Notes: a model not told the origin generated them from the letters alone. A stretch of 64,000 nucleotides of DNA from Beijerinckiaceae bacterium (GCA_947370975.1 CANBNG010000006.1:1-64000), one strand, 5' to 3'. Shown: positions 14,730 to 24,236, counted from the first letter of the stretch. A program made the numbers and translations.

Positions 14730-14893
14730 GCCAGGCGGCCTTTTACCCACAGGGCGACCACGATCGGAATCATTCAATTTTTATATTGAAAACAGCAGGA
14801 TTAGCTTTAGCTTGGCAGTTAGATAACTGGGATCTAGACACGTTTTGAGCCCCGGTTTTTATGTCTTTTCTGCCACTGGATTAAGCAACAAGC
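14730..14893 (+). promoter_or_regulatory. AT-rich promoter region of autotransporter gene
   Basis: A notably AT-rich stretch before the autotransporter. It contains two small palindromes: TTCAAT-N6-ATTGAA around 14773-14790, and CAGTTA-GA-TAACTG at 14816-14829. The latter could be an operator. No -35/-10 pair stands out clearly. Confidence 0.35.
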
Positions 14894-16933
14894 ATGTTGA
14901 ACAAGCAAATATTTGCCTATGGCGTTACCCCCCTTGCGCTGAGCCTGCTGGCTTGCACCCCTGCGGTGGCAATCGCGCCGCCGTCATGCAGCGCGTCCAT
15001 CGGTGGATCCATCTCCGGCTGCACGGTTTCAGGAACCCTGCCAACTTTTGTGATTTTGAATACGGGCTCCGTCTCGGGCTTCAATTCCGGCGGTGGCCCC
15101 ATGGGCATCCAGATCACATGGGGCAACAGGGTCACGTCCTTCACCAATTACGGCACGATCAATGTGAGTGCCGGGTCGCCCACGCGAGGCATCTACAACA
15201 CCGGCCTTATCGACAATCTGTTGAACGCTGCAGGCGGGATGATGTCGGGTGGCGTCAGAGGCTTCGATACGAGCCGTGCAACGGCCACGCCTGTCATCGG
15301 CACGTTTCGCAATGACGGGACGATCTCGGGCGGTTCGGTCGCAATCTATAATTACCGCAGCACGATCACGTCCCTGACCAATACCAACCTGGTGACCTCA
15401 TCGGGTGGTGACGGCGTGGACGTCTCGGGCATCGATGGACTGATCGGCACCCTGTCCAATTCCGGGACCATCACCGGCGCGGCGCGCGGCATCAGCGTCG
15501 ATTCCGGCGGCACGATCACGAGCCTTATTAACGATGGCGCGATCACGGGCACAGGCTTGGCCTCCTACGGCATTCTGAACACCTTTGGTACGTTGGGCGT
15601 CATCACCAACCGGGGTTCCATTGCAGGCACGACCGCCGGCATCGGGAACGCGGGCACGATCGGCACGCTCACCAATTATCAGGGTGGCAATCCGACCTCG
15701 GGAACGCCGTCCTTGCAGCCGCTGACCTATATTGGCGCGGTGCCGACGAATTATTATATCTATGTCACCTCCACCACACATTACGGCCAGGTGAACTTCA
15801 CAAACCCCACCGGCTCGATGGCATTTGGAATCGATCCGGGCTCGACATTGGTGCTCGGCGCATATTCCGATGTGTTGAAAGGCGTGACCGGCGTCACCGG
15901 CACATCGGGCACGTTTGGAACCTACGTCTGGAACCTGACGCAATATGATGTGACGAACCATTACTGGACTCTCGTCGTCGGGCTTCCGGGCCCCTCGGCA
16001 AGCAACAGCTTGATCGCGCTGTCGGCCAATGCGGCAGGCGTCCGAAATGCGGTCAATGCGCGCGCTTCCGAAATCAGCGGAATACTCGAGACCGATTGCG
16101 CGACCTTCGACACGCAAGGCGTCTGCCTGTCGTTCCAGACGCGATATTTCGCGCAGGACCGGACGAGCGAAGGCGCAGGCTTTCTGACCATTGGCTATCG
16201 CCTCTCGTCCCAATGGCGCGCGGGTGCTTTCATCGATTATCGCGTTTCGCAGAATCGTACGGCGCACGTGAAATTTGACGATGACCTGCCGACGTTCGGC
16301 GGATTTCTGAGCTTCAGCAACGCGCCCGACGGCACGGGCCTGCAAGCCCGGATCGCGGCAGCCATCAACAAGGGCAAGATCAATGTCACCCGGGACAACA
16401 GCCTCTCCGATACCGAAGCGGGATCGGGCCAGGCGCGCCTGAACTCCACGGCGGTCGGTGCAGAACTGGGCTGGGGCATTGCGCTTGATGCGCGCACAAT
16501 CGCGACACCCTATATCGGCCTGCGCACCACCGACGCCGCACGCGGCGCCTATAGCGAGGCGCTGGTCGTTGGCTCCGTGGATTATCCGGTCAGCTACAGC
16601 GCCTTCACCCAGCGGCTGGTGACAGCCCTGGCAGGTCTGCGCCTGAAGGGGATGCTGTCGGACACGATTGGCTATCAGCTCGGCGCGGGCGCCGAATATG
16701 ACGCCGTGCACAAGGACAATGGCTATGCCGGCACGAGCGGCATTTCGAACCTGCCATCCTTCAACATTGCAAATGCGGGCGCCAGCCACAGAATGCGTGC
16801 CATTGGCGCGGCCGGACTGCATTATCAGATCAACAAGACCCAGCGCCTGACAGGCAACATCAGCCTGCGCGGACAGACCTACAGCTCACAGCCGGCCTTC
16901 ACGGCGCTGGCGGGTTATCAGATCGCGTTCTAG
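14894..16933 (+). CDS. Autotransporter outer-membrane beta-barrel protein (type Va secretion)
   Basis: A 679-residue exported protein. A Sec signal peptide covers about residues 1-27 (ending PAVAIA). The passenger, residues about 30-390, is made of degenerate beta-helix turns of the type 'ITSLTNxGTI / GTLSNSGTITG', rich in Gly, Thr, Ser and Asn. The C-terminal beta-barrel, about 400-679, ends in the BAM-recognised aromatic pattern (YQIAF). Two Cys pairs are present, near residues 33/43 and in ETDCATFDTQGVCLSF, and could form disulfides. The passenger is short, and no catalytic motif (protease or esterase) is seen, so it is more likely an adhesin or surface-structure protein. A terminator follows. 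Confidence 0.88.
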   Translation: MLNKQIFAYGVTPLALSLLACTPAVAIAPPSCSASIGGSISGCTVSGTLPTFVILNTGSVSGFNSGGGPMGIQITWGNRVTSFTNYGTINVSAGSPTRGIYNTGLIDNLLNAAGGMMSGGVRGFDTSRATATPVIGTFRNDGTISGGSVAIYNYRSTITSLTNTNLVTSSGGDGVDVSGIDGLIGTLSNSGTITGAARGISVDSGGTITSLINDGAITGTGLASYGILNTFGTLGVITNRGSIAGTTAGIGNAGTIGTLTNYQGGNPTSGTPSLQPLTYIGAVPTNYYIYVTSTTHYGQVNFTNPTGSMAFGIDPGSTLVLGAYSDVLKGVTGVTGTSGTFGTYVWNLTQYDVTNHYWTLVVGLPGPSASNSLIALSANAAGVRNAVNARASEISGILETDCATFDTQGVCLSFQTRYFAQDRTSEGAGFLTIGYRLSSQWRAGAFIDYRVSQNRTAHVKFDDDLPTFGGFLSFSNAPDGTGLQARIAAAINKGKINVTRDNSLSDTEAGSGQARLNSTAVGAELGWGIALDARTIATPYIGLRTTDAARGAYSEALVVGSVDYPVSYSAFTQRLVTALAGLRLKGMLSDTIGYQLGAGAEYDAVHKDNGYAGTSGISNLPSFNIANAGASHRMRAIGAAGLHYQINKTQRLTGNISLRGQTYSSQPAFTALAGYQIAF

Positions 16934-16952
16934 GCGAACATGAGGCGATACG

Positions 16953-16990
16953 AAAAAGCCCGGCGCTCTCAACAAGCGCCGGGCTTTTTT
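16953..16990 (+). terminator. Rho-independent terminator after autotransporter
   Basis: AAAAAGCCCGGCGCT and its exact complement form a 15-bp stem with loop CTCAACA, ending in a T-run. The roughly 210 bases between this and the tRNA gene contain nothing I can identify. Confidence 0.88.
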
Positions 16991-17207
16991 ATTGCGTCCA
17001 TTTTGCGAGCGGCCGGGCATGTCTTGCCTGCGGGCGTCTTGAAACTGATCTGATGGAGGCGGTCAGCAAGGATGAAATACCGACGGGCCGCGAGCCCTGA
17101 AGCAGGCCGGCGTCGGCTCCTGAACGCCTGCGCTGCACGCGGCGGCCGAACGTATTTTAAGTCTCGGGAGATCGGATCAAGAACCCTGAATTAACAAGGA
17201 AACGGCT

Positions 17208-17283
<76 letters not shown>

Positions 17284-17441
17284 AAGCCGAGGCGCTGTGT
17301 ACGCCGCAGGGGGCTCGCCTGTCAATGTTGTAATGACAGGAAAACCGCTTTGGCCTTGAGAAAGAACGCCGCTTCCGCCTCGCTTGCTCCGATTGCAGAG
17401 GGCAGCTAAACCGGGAGTACTTGGGCGACCCGGAGTTTCTG

Positions 17442-17738
17442 ATGCGCGCGATCCTCGACCTCATACTGCTGCTTCTTCAGCTTTACACTTGGGTCATTAT
17501 CGCCATGGCGATCCTGTCCTGGCTGATTGCCTTTGGCGTCATCAACATCCGCAATGATTTCGTGCGGTCGGTCTGGAACACACTGCTGGCGATCACCGAG
17601 CCGATCCTCATGCCGATCCGACGCCGCATGCCCAACCTTGCCGGTCTCGACATCGCGCCGATCATCGTGCTGCTCGCAATCTTCTTCATCGAGCGCGTGA
17701 TCGTTTATTACGTCTACCCGGCCGCCATGGGCTATTGA
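17442..17738 (+). CDS. yggT: YggT-family membrane protein
   Basis: A 98-residue integral membrane protein with two YggT helical hairpins (about residues 5-30 and 65-95) separated by the conserved ITEPILMPIRRRMP. The family is linked to cell division, septum-associated roles and osmotic stress; the molecular role is unclear. ATG 17442 follows GGAG; an in-frame TTG upstream (17421) is less likely. Its TGA overlaps the next gene's ATG (TGATG), so the two are co-translated, as in many proteobacteria. Confidence 0.92.
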   Translation: MRAILDLILLLLQLYTWVIIAMAILSWLIAFGVINIRNDFVRSVWNTLLAITEPILMPIRRRMPNLAGLDIAPIIVLLAIFFIERVIVYYVYPAAMGY

Positions 17739-18067
17739 TGGCAAAGAGCGGCCTGCCCTGGGCGGAGCGAGCCGACGGGCTGCTTGTCGAGGTCCGGCTT
17801 ACCCCGCGCTCGTCGACCGACCGCATCGAGAGGATCGACCATCTGTCAGATGGCACTCCCGTGCTCAAGGCCCGCGTGCGCGCCGTGCCCGAAAAGGGCC
17901 TTGCCAATGAAGCCGTGCTGAAACTGCTGGCCAAGGCCGCCGGCCTGCCAGCCTCGCGCGCCCGCCTTGTCTCGGGTGATACGGCGCGGCGCAAATCCAT
18001 CCTGCTGGCCGGCGATGGCGCGGCTCTTGCCTGCGCTCTGCAGGGGTTCCTTGCGGCGAAGGGCTAG
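17738..18067 (+). CDS. DUF167 (YggU-family) protein
   Basis: A small 109-residue protein of the DUF167/YggU family, with the typical core VRLTPRSSTDRI, LKARVRAVPEKGLANEAVLKLLAKA and RLVSGDTARRKSI. Structures of relatives are known but function is not. It overlaps yggT by one base at its ATG; this pairing is widely conserved. Confidence 0.92.
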   Translation: MAKSGLPWAERADGLLVEVRLTPRSSTDRIERIDHLSDGTPVLKARVRAVPEKGLANEAVLKLLAKAAGLPASRARLVSGDTARRKSILLAGDGAALACALQGFLAAKG

Positions 18068-18130
18068 GGTGCCAAGCCATCCTGCCTCGCTTATGGAAGA
18101 GCCCTGAATTGCCGACACAGGGGCGATCCC

Positions 18131-19183
18131 ATGCAGCCGAAGACCAATGAAGGCCATTATTTCGAAGACTTCCGCCTCGGGCAGGTATTGCGCCACGCCA
18201 CGCCGCGCACGGTGACAGCGGGCGATGTCTCGCTCTACACGGCGCTGACGGGCTCCCGCTTTGCCGTGCAATCCTCCAGCACGTTCGCGCAGGGCCTTGG
18301 CTATCAGCAAAGCCCGGTCGACGACCTGCTGACCTTCCACATTGTTTTCGGCAAGACCGTGCCCGATGTCTCCCTCAATGCAATCGCCAATCTCGGCTAT
18401 GCCGATTGCCGGTTTCTGAGCCCCGTCTATCCCGGCGACACCTTGTCCGCCGTCTCCGAAGTGATCGGGCTCAAGGAGAATTCCAATCGCGAGAGCGGCG
18501 TCGTCTATGTGCGCTCGAAGGGCCTCAACCAGCATGGGGCGGTTGTGCTCGACTATGTGCGCTGGGTGATGGTGCGCAAGCGCGATAGCGGCGCGCCCGC
18601 GCCCCAGGCGGTCGTGCCGGCCTTGCCCAAAGCGCTGACCCCCGAGCAGCTCGGCGATGCCTGCCCGCTGATAGCGACCGCGCAATTCGATACCGCGCTG
18701 GCGGGCGCGCCGCATCTGTTTGGCGATTACGCGGTGGGCGAGCGCATCGACCATGTCGATGGCATGACGGTCGAGGAGGCCGAGCAGCAGATTGCCACGC
18801 GCCTCTACCAGAACACGGCGAAAGTCCATTTCAACCAATATACCGAAGGAAAGGGCCGCTTTGGACGCCGGCTGATCTACGGCGGACATGTGATCTCGCT
18901 CGCCCGCGCGCTGAGCTTCAACGGCCTTGGCAATGCCTTCCATATTGCAGCCATCAACGCTGGACGCCACGTCGCTCCCCTGTTTGCGGGCGCGACGGTT
19001 TTTGCCTGGAGCGAAATTCTCGACTGCGCGCCACTGGAGGGCCGCGACGATATGGGAGCCTTGCGCATCCGCACCATCGCGACGCGCGACAGGCCGTGCC
19101 ACGATTTCCCGCTAATGGCGGGCGAGGCCTATGACCCCGCCGTCATTCTCGATCTCGATTATTGGGCGCTGATTCCGCGGTAA
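18131..19183 (+). CDS. mch: Mesaconyl-CoA hydratase (MaoC-like double hot-dog)
   Basis: Interconverts mesaconyl-C1-CoA and beta-methylmalyl-CoA in the ethylmalonyl-CoA pathway for acetyl-CoA assimilation. The 350 residues hold two hot-dog units. The protein follows the known Rhodobacter/Methylobacterium enzyme closely along its length: FEDFRLG near the N-terminus, FHIVFGKTVPDVSLNAIANLGYA, IGLKENSN, YVRWVMVRKRD, GERIDHVDGMTVEE, RRLIYGGHVISLARALSFNGL and the C-terminal DLDYWALIPR. It sits alone, 63 bases after a DUF167 gene; other pathway genes (ccr, ecm, mcd) are not in the window, but the cobalamin adenosyltransferase (51500), ETF and hbd are compatible partners. Confidence 0.93.
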   Translation: MQPKTNEGHYFEDFRLGQVLRHATPRTVTAGDVSLYTALTGSRFAVQSSSTFAQGLGYQQSPVDDLLTFHIVFGKTVPDVSLNAIANLGYADCRFLSPVYPGDTLSAVSEVIGLKENSNRESGVVYVRSKGLNQHGAVVLDYVRWVMVRKRDSGAPAPQAVVPALPKALTPEQLGDACPLIATAQFDTALAGAPHLFGDYAVGERIDHVDGMTVEEAEQQIATRLYQNTAKVHFNQYTEGKGRFGRRLIYGGHVISLARALSFNGLGNAFHIAAINAGRHVAPLFAGATVFAWSEILDCAPLEGRDDMGALRIRTIATRDRPCHDFPLMAGEAYDPAVILDLDYWALIPR

Positions 19184-20119
19184 TTATTGCGGTATGCGCT
19201 TGAGCAGGAAATCCCACATCAGGCGCGCGGCATCGAGATCGTTGTTCTGCGCGCCCACCGGCACGCCACGCGAGCCAGACAATCTGCGCCCGGGGACGGT
19301 ATGGCCGCCCCCTTCCACGCGCACGAATTCGACAGGCATTTTGCAGCCCACGCCATGTTCGACCACGATGCGCGAGCCGTCATCCTTGTCGCGGTCGACA
19401 ATGGTCTGGATACGCTGGCCCGTGCAATTGGCCGCCTTGGCGAAAATTGCGACCGTCGCTTCTGACGAAAGCACCTCGCGCGGCCCCTCCGGCATATTCG
19501 CCAGGCCGCCATTGAAGGGCACCATGGGGTCGGCCGTGCCATTGATCAGCATGAAGGCCAGCGGCTGGGACGGCGCGCAGGAAGGCGCCCATTCAGCTGG
19601 CATATTGGCGACAAAGGCCCCCGCGCCCGAAAACAGATCGCTGTTCTCGCAGGCGATCTTCATCGCGATCATGCCGCCGCCCGAAATGCCCGCAATATAG
19701 ATGCGACGGCGGCTGGCGGTGCCCTGGTCGATCAGCTTGGTTGCAAGCGCACGAATGAAGCCCGCATCGTCGGGTGCAGGCTCGCCAGGCTTAGCGCGTC
19801 CCCAGAAACCATCCACCGCGTCAGGATACACAACGATTGCTCCGGAGTTGCGCGCGAAGGCGTCAAGCCCGAGATTGCGGCGCGCCCGCAGGCCAGCCCC
19901 GCTGCCACCCGCCCCGCCGTGGAGGACGATGATCACCGGACGGCGGCGCTTCTTCAGCCGTTCAAACTCGACGAGCGTCGCCGTGCGCTTCACCCCGCCG
20001 ACATTGAGCGTGACGCGGCCATAGGCAGCCTCGGCCTTTTGGGGCACAGCCAGCAGGCAAAAGCCAAAGATCGCGGCGATGGCTGCGAGAGCGGTCAGGC
20101 GGGAGATCAGGGTAAACAT
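19184..20119 (-). CDS. Exported alpha/beta hydrolase, PHB-depolymerase/LpqC-like esterase
   Basis: A 311-residue alpha/beta hydrolase with an N-terminal signal peptide (about residues 1-34, ending KAEAA), so periplasmic or secreted. Visible are oxyanion region VLHGGAGGSG, nucleophile elbow AGISGGGMIAM, acid in INGTADPMVP, and catalytic His in GGGHTVPG. It resembles the PHB depolymerase/feruloyl esterase group (LpqC, COG3509). Substrate is uncertain: polyester, acylated sugars or aromatic esters are possible. The stop abuts the mch stop with no gap (convergent). Confidence 0.85.
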   Translation of the reverse strand: MFTLISRLTALAAIAAIFGFCLLAVPQKAEAAYGRVTLNVGGVKRTATLVEFERLKKRRRPVIIVLHGGAGGSGAGLRARRNLGLDAFARNSGAIVVYPDAVDGFWGRAKPGEPAPDDAGFIRALATKLIDQGTASRRRIYIAGISGGGMIAMKIACENSDLFSGAGAFVANMPAEWAPSCAPSQPLAFMLINGTADPMVPFNGGLANMPEGPREVLSSEATVAIFAKAANCTGQRIQTIVDRDKDDGSRIVVEHGVGCKMPVEFVRVEGGGHTVPGRRLSGSRGVPVGAQNNDLDAARLMWDFLLKRIPQ

Positions 20120-20225
20120 GGCGCGATCTTGCGGGAAGCCGGGCCGCCACGCAAGCCGCATGCTTTGACCGCACGGATGCGATCGCGCGAGAATGCCCGA
20201 AAGCCAAGTGAATCGGGGGGATGAG

Positions 20226-21122
20226 ATGCAGGACGCAATCGAGGCGGGAGCGCCCAAAGTCTGGCTCGACATGGATCAGGCCGCGCTCGACGCCGCCTAT
20301 GACCAATCCCGCTATGCGCCGAATCAGGACGATGTGAAAGCACGCCGGCTGATGATGTCGGCCGTCGCACTGGAACGGCTCGGCCTGCCCGAAATCGTGC
20401 CCTATGGCGCGGGCGCAAATGAAACCTTCGATCTCTACCGTACGCCCGGCACAAACCGCCCGCTCGTCATCTATGTTCATGGCGGGGCCTGGCGCGCGGG
20501 CCGCGCCCGCGAATTTGCCGTCCTTGCCGAGCCCTTCGTGCAAGCCGGCGCGCATGTCGCCATTCTCGATTTCGATCTCATCGACGCCTGCCAGGGCGAC
20601 CTCTTCCCGATGATCGCGCAGGTGCGCCGCGCCACCGCGCAGATCTGCGCGCAGGCAAACATCTATGGCGCGGACCCGGCGCGTATTCACGTCATCGGCC
20701 ATTCCTCGGGCGGCCATATGGCCAGCTGCATCGTCTCGACCGACTGGGAGGAGGCCTTCGGCCTCTCGCCTCATATTCTGCGCGGCGGGATGCTGTGCTC
20801 CGGGATGTATGACCTTGAGCCCGTGCGGCGCTCGGCGCGCTCGCGCTATGTCGCCTTCACGCAGGCCATGGTCGAGGACTTGAGCGCGCAGCGCCATCTG
20901 GCGCGCATTTCATGCCCCTTGATTCTCGCGCACGGGACATTGGAAACACCTGAATTCCAGCGTCAGGCGCGCGATTTCCACGCTGCACTCATGCAGGCGG
21001 GAAAGCCGGTCCAGATGCTTGTCGGGACCGGCTATAATCATTTTGAAATCTTGGAGACGCTCGCCAATCCCTATGGCCTGCTTGGCCATGCGGCACTTGT
21101 GCAGATGGGATTGGCGGGCTGA
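20226..21122 (+). CDS. Alpha/beta hydrolase (kynurenine-formamidase/carboxylesterase-like)
   Basis: A cytoplasmic alpha/beta hydrolase of 298 residues with oxyanion-hole motif YVHGGAWRAG, nucleophile elbow IGHSSGGHMAS, acid region LAHGTLETPEF and His in GYNHFEI. This pattern fits the BD-FAE/esterase-lipase group that includes arylformamidases and maleylpyruvate- or N-formyl-type hydrolases. No tryptophan-degradation gene is nearby. ATG 20226 is chosen because a strong GGGGGGATG purine tract precedes it. It is divergent from the exported esterase and convergent with grxD (2-bp gap). Confidence 0.83.
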   Translation: MQDAIEAGAPKVWLDMDQAALDAAYDQSRYAPNQDDVKARRLMMSAVALERLGLPEIVPYGAGANETFDLYRTPGTNRPLVIYVHGGAWRAGRAREFAVLAEPFVQAGAHVAILDFDLIDACQGDLFPMIAQVRRATAQICAQANIYGADPARIHVIGHSSGGHMASCIVSTDWEEAFGLSPHILRGGMLCSGMYDLEPVRRSARSRYVAFTQAMVEDLSAQRHLARISCPLILAHGTLETPEFQRQARDFHAALMQAGKPVQMLVGTGYNHFEILETLANPYGLLGHAALVQMGLAG

Positions 21123-21124
21123 AC

Positions 21125-21463
21125 TCAGGCCTTTGCAGGCTGGCAGACGACGCCATTCTCGCTGAGATGGGTGGCGAGCTCGCCAGCCTGGAACATCTCG
21201 CGCACGATGTCGCAGCCGCCGAGGAATTCACCCTTCACATAGAGCTGGGGAATCGTCGGCCAGTTGGAATAATCCTTGATGCCCTGGCGCAGCTCTTCAT
21301 CCTCAAGGATGTTGATGCCCTTATAGGGGACGCCGAGGTAATCGAGGATCTGCACGACCTGTCCGGAGAAACCGCACATCGGAAACTGCGGCGTGCCCTT
21401 CATGAAAAGGACGACTTCGGCGCTGGTGAGTTCCTGCCTGATCTGTTCGTTGATATCGGCCAT
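21125..21463 (-). CDS. grxD: Monothiol glutaredoxin Grx4/GrxD
   Basis: A CGFS-type glutaredoxin, 112 residues, that carries and delivers [2Fe-2S] clusters and partners with BolA. Active-site CGFS has Cys30; WPTIPQLYV and GGCDI are glutathione-binding motifs. It follows bolA (78-bp gap) and purL in the common alphaproteobacterial order purL-bolA-grxD. Confidence 0.96.
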   Translation of the reverse strand: MADINEQIRQELTSAEVVLFMKGTPQFPMCGFSGQVVQILDYLGVPYKGINILEDEELRQGIKDYSNWPTIPQLYVKGEFLGGCDIVREMFQAGELATHLSENGVVCQPAKA

Positions 21464-21541
21464 GGTTTTCGTTCCTTTGGGCGGAGGTCAAGGTCTCGCC
21501 GGTTCGCTTGATTATATAGGAGCTCGCGCGCGCTGCGCCAG

Positions 21542-21775
21542 TCAGGCCGGCACGCTGGTGGTGAGCGCCAGCGCATGCAGCACCCCGCCCATATGGCCCT
21601 TGAGCGCGCCATAGACGATCTGATGCTGCTGCACCCGCGTCTTGCCCTTGAAGGCGCTCGACACGACGGTGGCGGCATAATGATCGCCATCGCCCGCCAG
21701 ATCCGTGATCTGCACGACGGCGTCGGGCAGCGCCGCCTTGATCATCTCTTCGATTTCGTGCGCCTGCATGGCCAT
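21542..21775 (-). CDS. bolA: BolA-family protein
   Basis: A 77-residue BolA/IbaG-like protein: KAALPDAVVQITDLAGDGDHYAATVVS, then KTRVQQHQIVYGALKGHMGGVLHALALTT. It binds an Fe-S cluster with the CGFS glutaredoxin encoded next door and acts in iron sensing or Fe-S trafficking. It lies 12 bases downstream of purL. Confidence 0.95.
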   Translation of the reverse strand: MAMQAHEIEEMIKAALPDAVVQITDLAGDGDHYAATVVSSAFKGKTRVQQHQIVYGALKGHMGGVLHALALTTSVPA

Positions 21776-21787
21776 GGTGTGACGTCC

Positions 21788-24007
21788 TTATGCGGTGCGC
21801 GGGTCGGGGCCTGCCATGAAGCTCGGCAGCCAATCCTCATGCGCGTGGATGAGACGGTCGATGGCGATGGGCGCCTCGCCCGGAAGTTCAAGCATATCGC
21901 CGCCCGTCACGCCCACAAGCGTGACAGGCACGCCGGCGGCCTTGGCGTCGGCGACAATTCGGGCCGCTTCCGCAGCGCTGGCGGTGAGCAGATAGCGGGC
22001 CTGATCCTCGCCAAACAGCATGGCATGGGGGGCAGCACCGAGATCCATCGTCAGCTTTGCGCCAACCCGCAGCGCCATCGCCATTTCGGCGAGCGCGACC
22101 GCAAGGCCGCCGTCAGAGAGATCATGCACCGCATCGACGCGGGCCGCAGTGATAAGACCGCGCACAAAATCGCCGTTGCGCCGCTCGGCCACGAGATCGA
22201 CCGGCGGCGGAGCGCCTTCTTCACGCCCGCAGACATCGCGCAGATAGACCGACTGGCCGAGCCAGCCCTGGGTCGCGCCAACAAGCAGGATTGTCTGCCC
22301 GGCTTTCTTGAACGCCACCGAAGCGGAGAGGCTGACATCGGCGATCAGACCAACGCCGCCAATCGAGGGCGTCGGCAAGATGCCGCGACCCTGCGTCTCG
22401 TTGTAGAGCGAGACATTGCCCGAGACGATCGGGAAATCGAGCGCGCGCGCCGCATCCCCGATTCCCTCGATGCAGCCAACGAGCTGGCCCATGGCTTCGG
22501 GTTTTTCGGGATTGCCGAAATTCAGATTATCGGTGAGCGCCAGCGGCAGAGCGCCGGTCGCGGTGAGGTTGCGCCAGGCTTCGGCCACCGCCTGCTTGCC
22601 ACCCTCGACCGGATCGGCCTCGCAATAGCGCTGGGTGACATCGGTCGTCATGGCGAGGCCCTTGGGCCCATCGCCAATGCGCACAACGCCCGCATCGCCA
22701 CCCGGCTGCTGCACACTGTTGCCCAGAATGAGATGGTCATATTGCTCCCAGACCCAGCGCTTGGAGCACAGATCAGGCGTGCCGATGAGATGCACAAGCG
22801 CTTCGGCATTGGACTTGGGCGGCTGCACTGAAGCCCCCTCGATGACCGGCTTTTTGGGCGTCGGCACATGTGGACGATCGTAGAGCGGGGCTTCATCGCC
22901 CAGTTCCATGATCGGCAGGTCGGCCTCGATCTGGCCCTTGTGCTTGATGACGAACCGCAACGTGTCGGTGGTCTTGCCGATGATTGCGAAATCGAGACCC
23001 CATTTGATGAAAATCGCCTCGGCCTCGGCTTCCTTGGCGGGATCGAGCACCATGAGCATGCGCTCCTGGCTTTCCGAGAGCATCATTTCATAGGCGCTCA
23101 TGCCCGCCTCGCGGCAAGGCACCTTGTCGAGATCGAGCTCGATGCCAAGGCCGCCCTTCGCACCCATTTCAACAGCCGACGAGGTGAGGCCGGCCGCGCC
23201 CATGTCCTGGATCGCGATGACGCAGCCCTTGGCCATGATTTCGAGGCAGGCTTCCAGCAACAGCTTTTCCGAGAAGGGGTCGCCGACCTGAACGGTAGGA
23301 CGCTTCTCCTCGGCATTGGCCTCGAAGGAGGCCGAGGCCATGGTCGCGCCGTGAATGCCGTCGCGTCCGGTCTTGGAGCCGAGATAGACGATGGGGCGGC
23401 CCACGCCGGTCGCCTTGGCGTAGAAAATCTCGTCCGTCTTGGCGAGACCGACCGCCATGGCATTGACGAGGATATTTCCATCGTAGCGGGTGTGGAAATT
23501 CACCGAACCGCCGACGGTCGGCACACCGAAGGAATTGCCATAGCCCCCGACGCCAGCCACGACACCGGCCACAAGGTGACGGGTCTTGGCATGCTCGGGC
23601 GCGCCAAAGCGCAGCAGGTTGAGGCAGGCGATGGGGCGCGCGCCCATGGTGAAGACGTCGCGCAGAATGCCACCCACGCCCGTCGCCGCGCCCTGATAGG
23701 GCTCGATGAAGGAGGGATGGTTGTGGCTCTCCATCTTGAAGACGCAAGCCAGCCCGTCGCCGATATCGATAACGCCGGCATTTTCGCCCGGGCCCTGAAT
23801 GACCCACGGAGCCTTGGTCGGAAGCTTGCGCAGATGCAGGCGCGAGGATTTATACGAGCAATGCTCGTTCCACATGGCCGAGAAAATGCCGAGCTCGGTC
23901 AGGCTGGGTTCGCGCCCGATAAGCGTCAGGATGCGCTGGTATTCATCCGGCTTGAGGCCATGTTCGGCGACGAGCTGCGGCGTGATTTCGATTTTCTGGC
24001 TTGCCAA
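21788..24007 (-). CDS. purL: Phosphoribosylformylglycinamidine synthase subunit PurL
   Basis: Small-type PurL, 739 residues, the synthetase subunit that works with PurS and PurQ to convert FGAR to FGAM in purine synthesis. Landmarks: GLKPDEYQRI, SAMWNEHCSYKSS with the catalytic His, FKMESHNHPS, GAATGVGGILRD, and a second ATP-grasp-like half containing NLNFGNPEKPE and SDGGL. The start is TTG 24007 with GAGGG 6 bases before, giving the family N-terminus and length; the only upstream alternative is a TTG at 24052. It is separated from purQ by an OmpW-type gene on the opposite strand, so it must have its own promoter or be read through. Confidence 0.95.
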   Translation of the reverse strand: MASQKIEITPQLVAEHGLKPDEYQRILTLIGREPSLTELGIFSAMWNEHCSYKSSRLHLRKLPTKAPWVIQGPGENAGVIDIGDGLACVFKMESHNHPSFIEPYQGAATGVGGILRDVFTMGARPIACLNLLRFGAPEHAKTRHLVAGVVAGVGGYGNSFGVPTVGGSVNFHTRYDGNILVNAMAVGLAKTDEIFYAKATGVGRPIVYLGSKTGRDGIHGATMASASFEANAEEKRPTVQVGDPFSEKLLLEACLEIMAKGCVIAIQDMGAAGLTSSAVEMGAKGGLGIELDLDKVPCREAGMSAYEMMLSESQERMLMVLDPAKEAEAEAIFIKWGLDFAIIGKTTDTLRFVIKHKGQIEADLPIMELGDEAPLYDRPHVPTPKKPVIEGASVQPPKSNAEALVHLIGTPDLCSKRWVWEQYDHLILGNSVQQPGGDAGVVRIGDGPKGLAMTTDVTQRYCEADPVEGGKQAVAEAWRNLTATGALPLALTDNLNFGNPEKPEAMGQLVGCIEGIGDAARALDFPIVSGNVSLYNETQGRGILPTPSIGGVGLIADVSLSASVAFKKAGQTILLVGATQGWLGQSVYLRDVCGREEGAPPPVDLVAERRNGDFVRGLITAARVDAVHDLSDGGLAVALAEMAMALRVGAKLTMDLGAAPHAMLFGEDQARYLLTASAAEAARIVADAKAAGVPVTLVGVTGGDMLELPGEAPIAIDRLIHAHEDWLPSFMAGPDPRTA

Positions 24008-24236
24008 GTGACGGCCCTCTGGCGGCAGGCCGCTGCGGCCTGATGGGAGCAAGGGTTCGATAGCTGCCGCGGGGCTTCAAGGCAATCATTTCCGTCCGTT
24101 CTTGCGCGTGATCGCACTGCCAAGGTCGAAGAACGGCTTTGACCCAAGTCATATCGGACAGGCTCAAGCCCAGTCAGAATGGCCAAGTTGAAAGCCAAGC
24201 GGCTTTCGCAATCACGTGACTGATCGGAAAACCATC

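Noticed and set aside
14845..15315. A 156-codon frame overlapping the start of the autotransporter gene.
   Set aside because: It is a frame shadow; the autotransporter frame has a signal peptide, repeats and a barrel.
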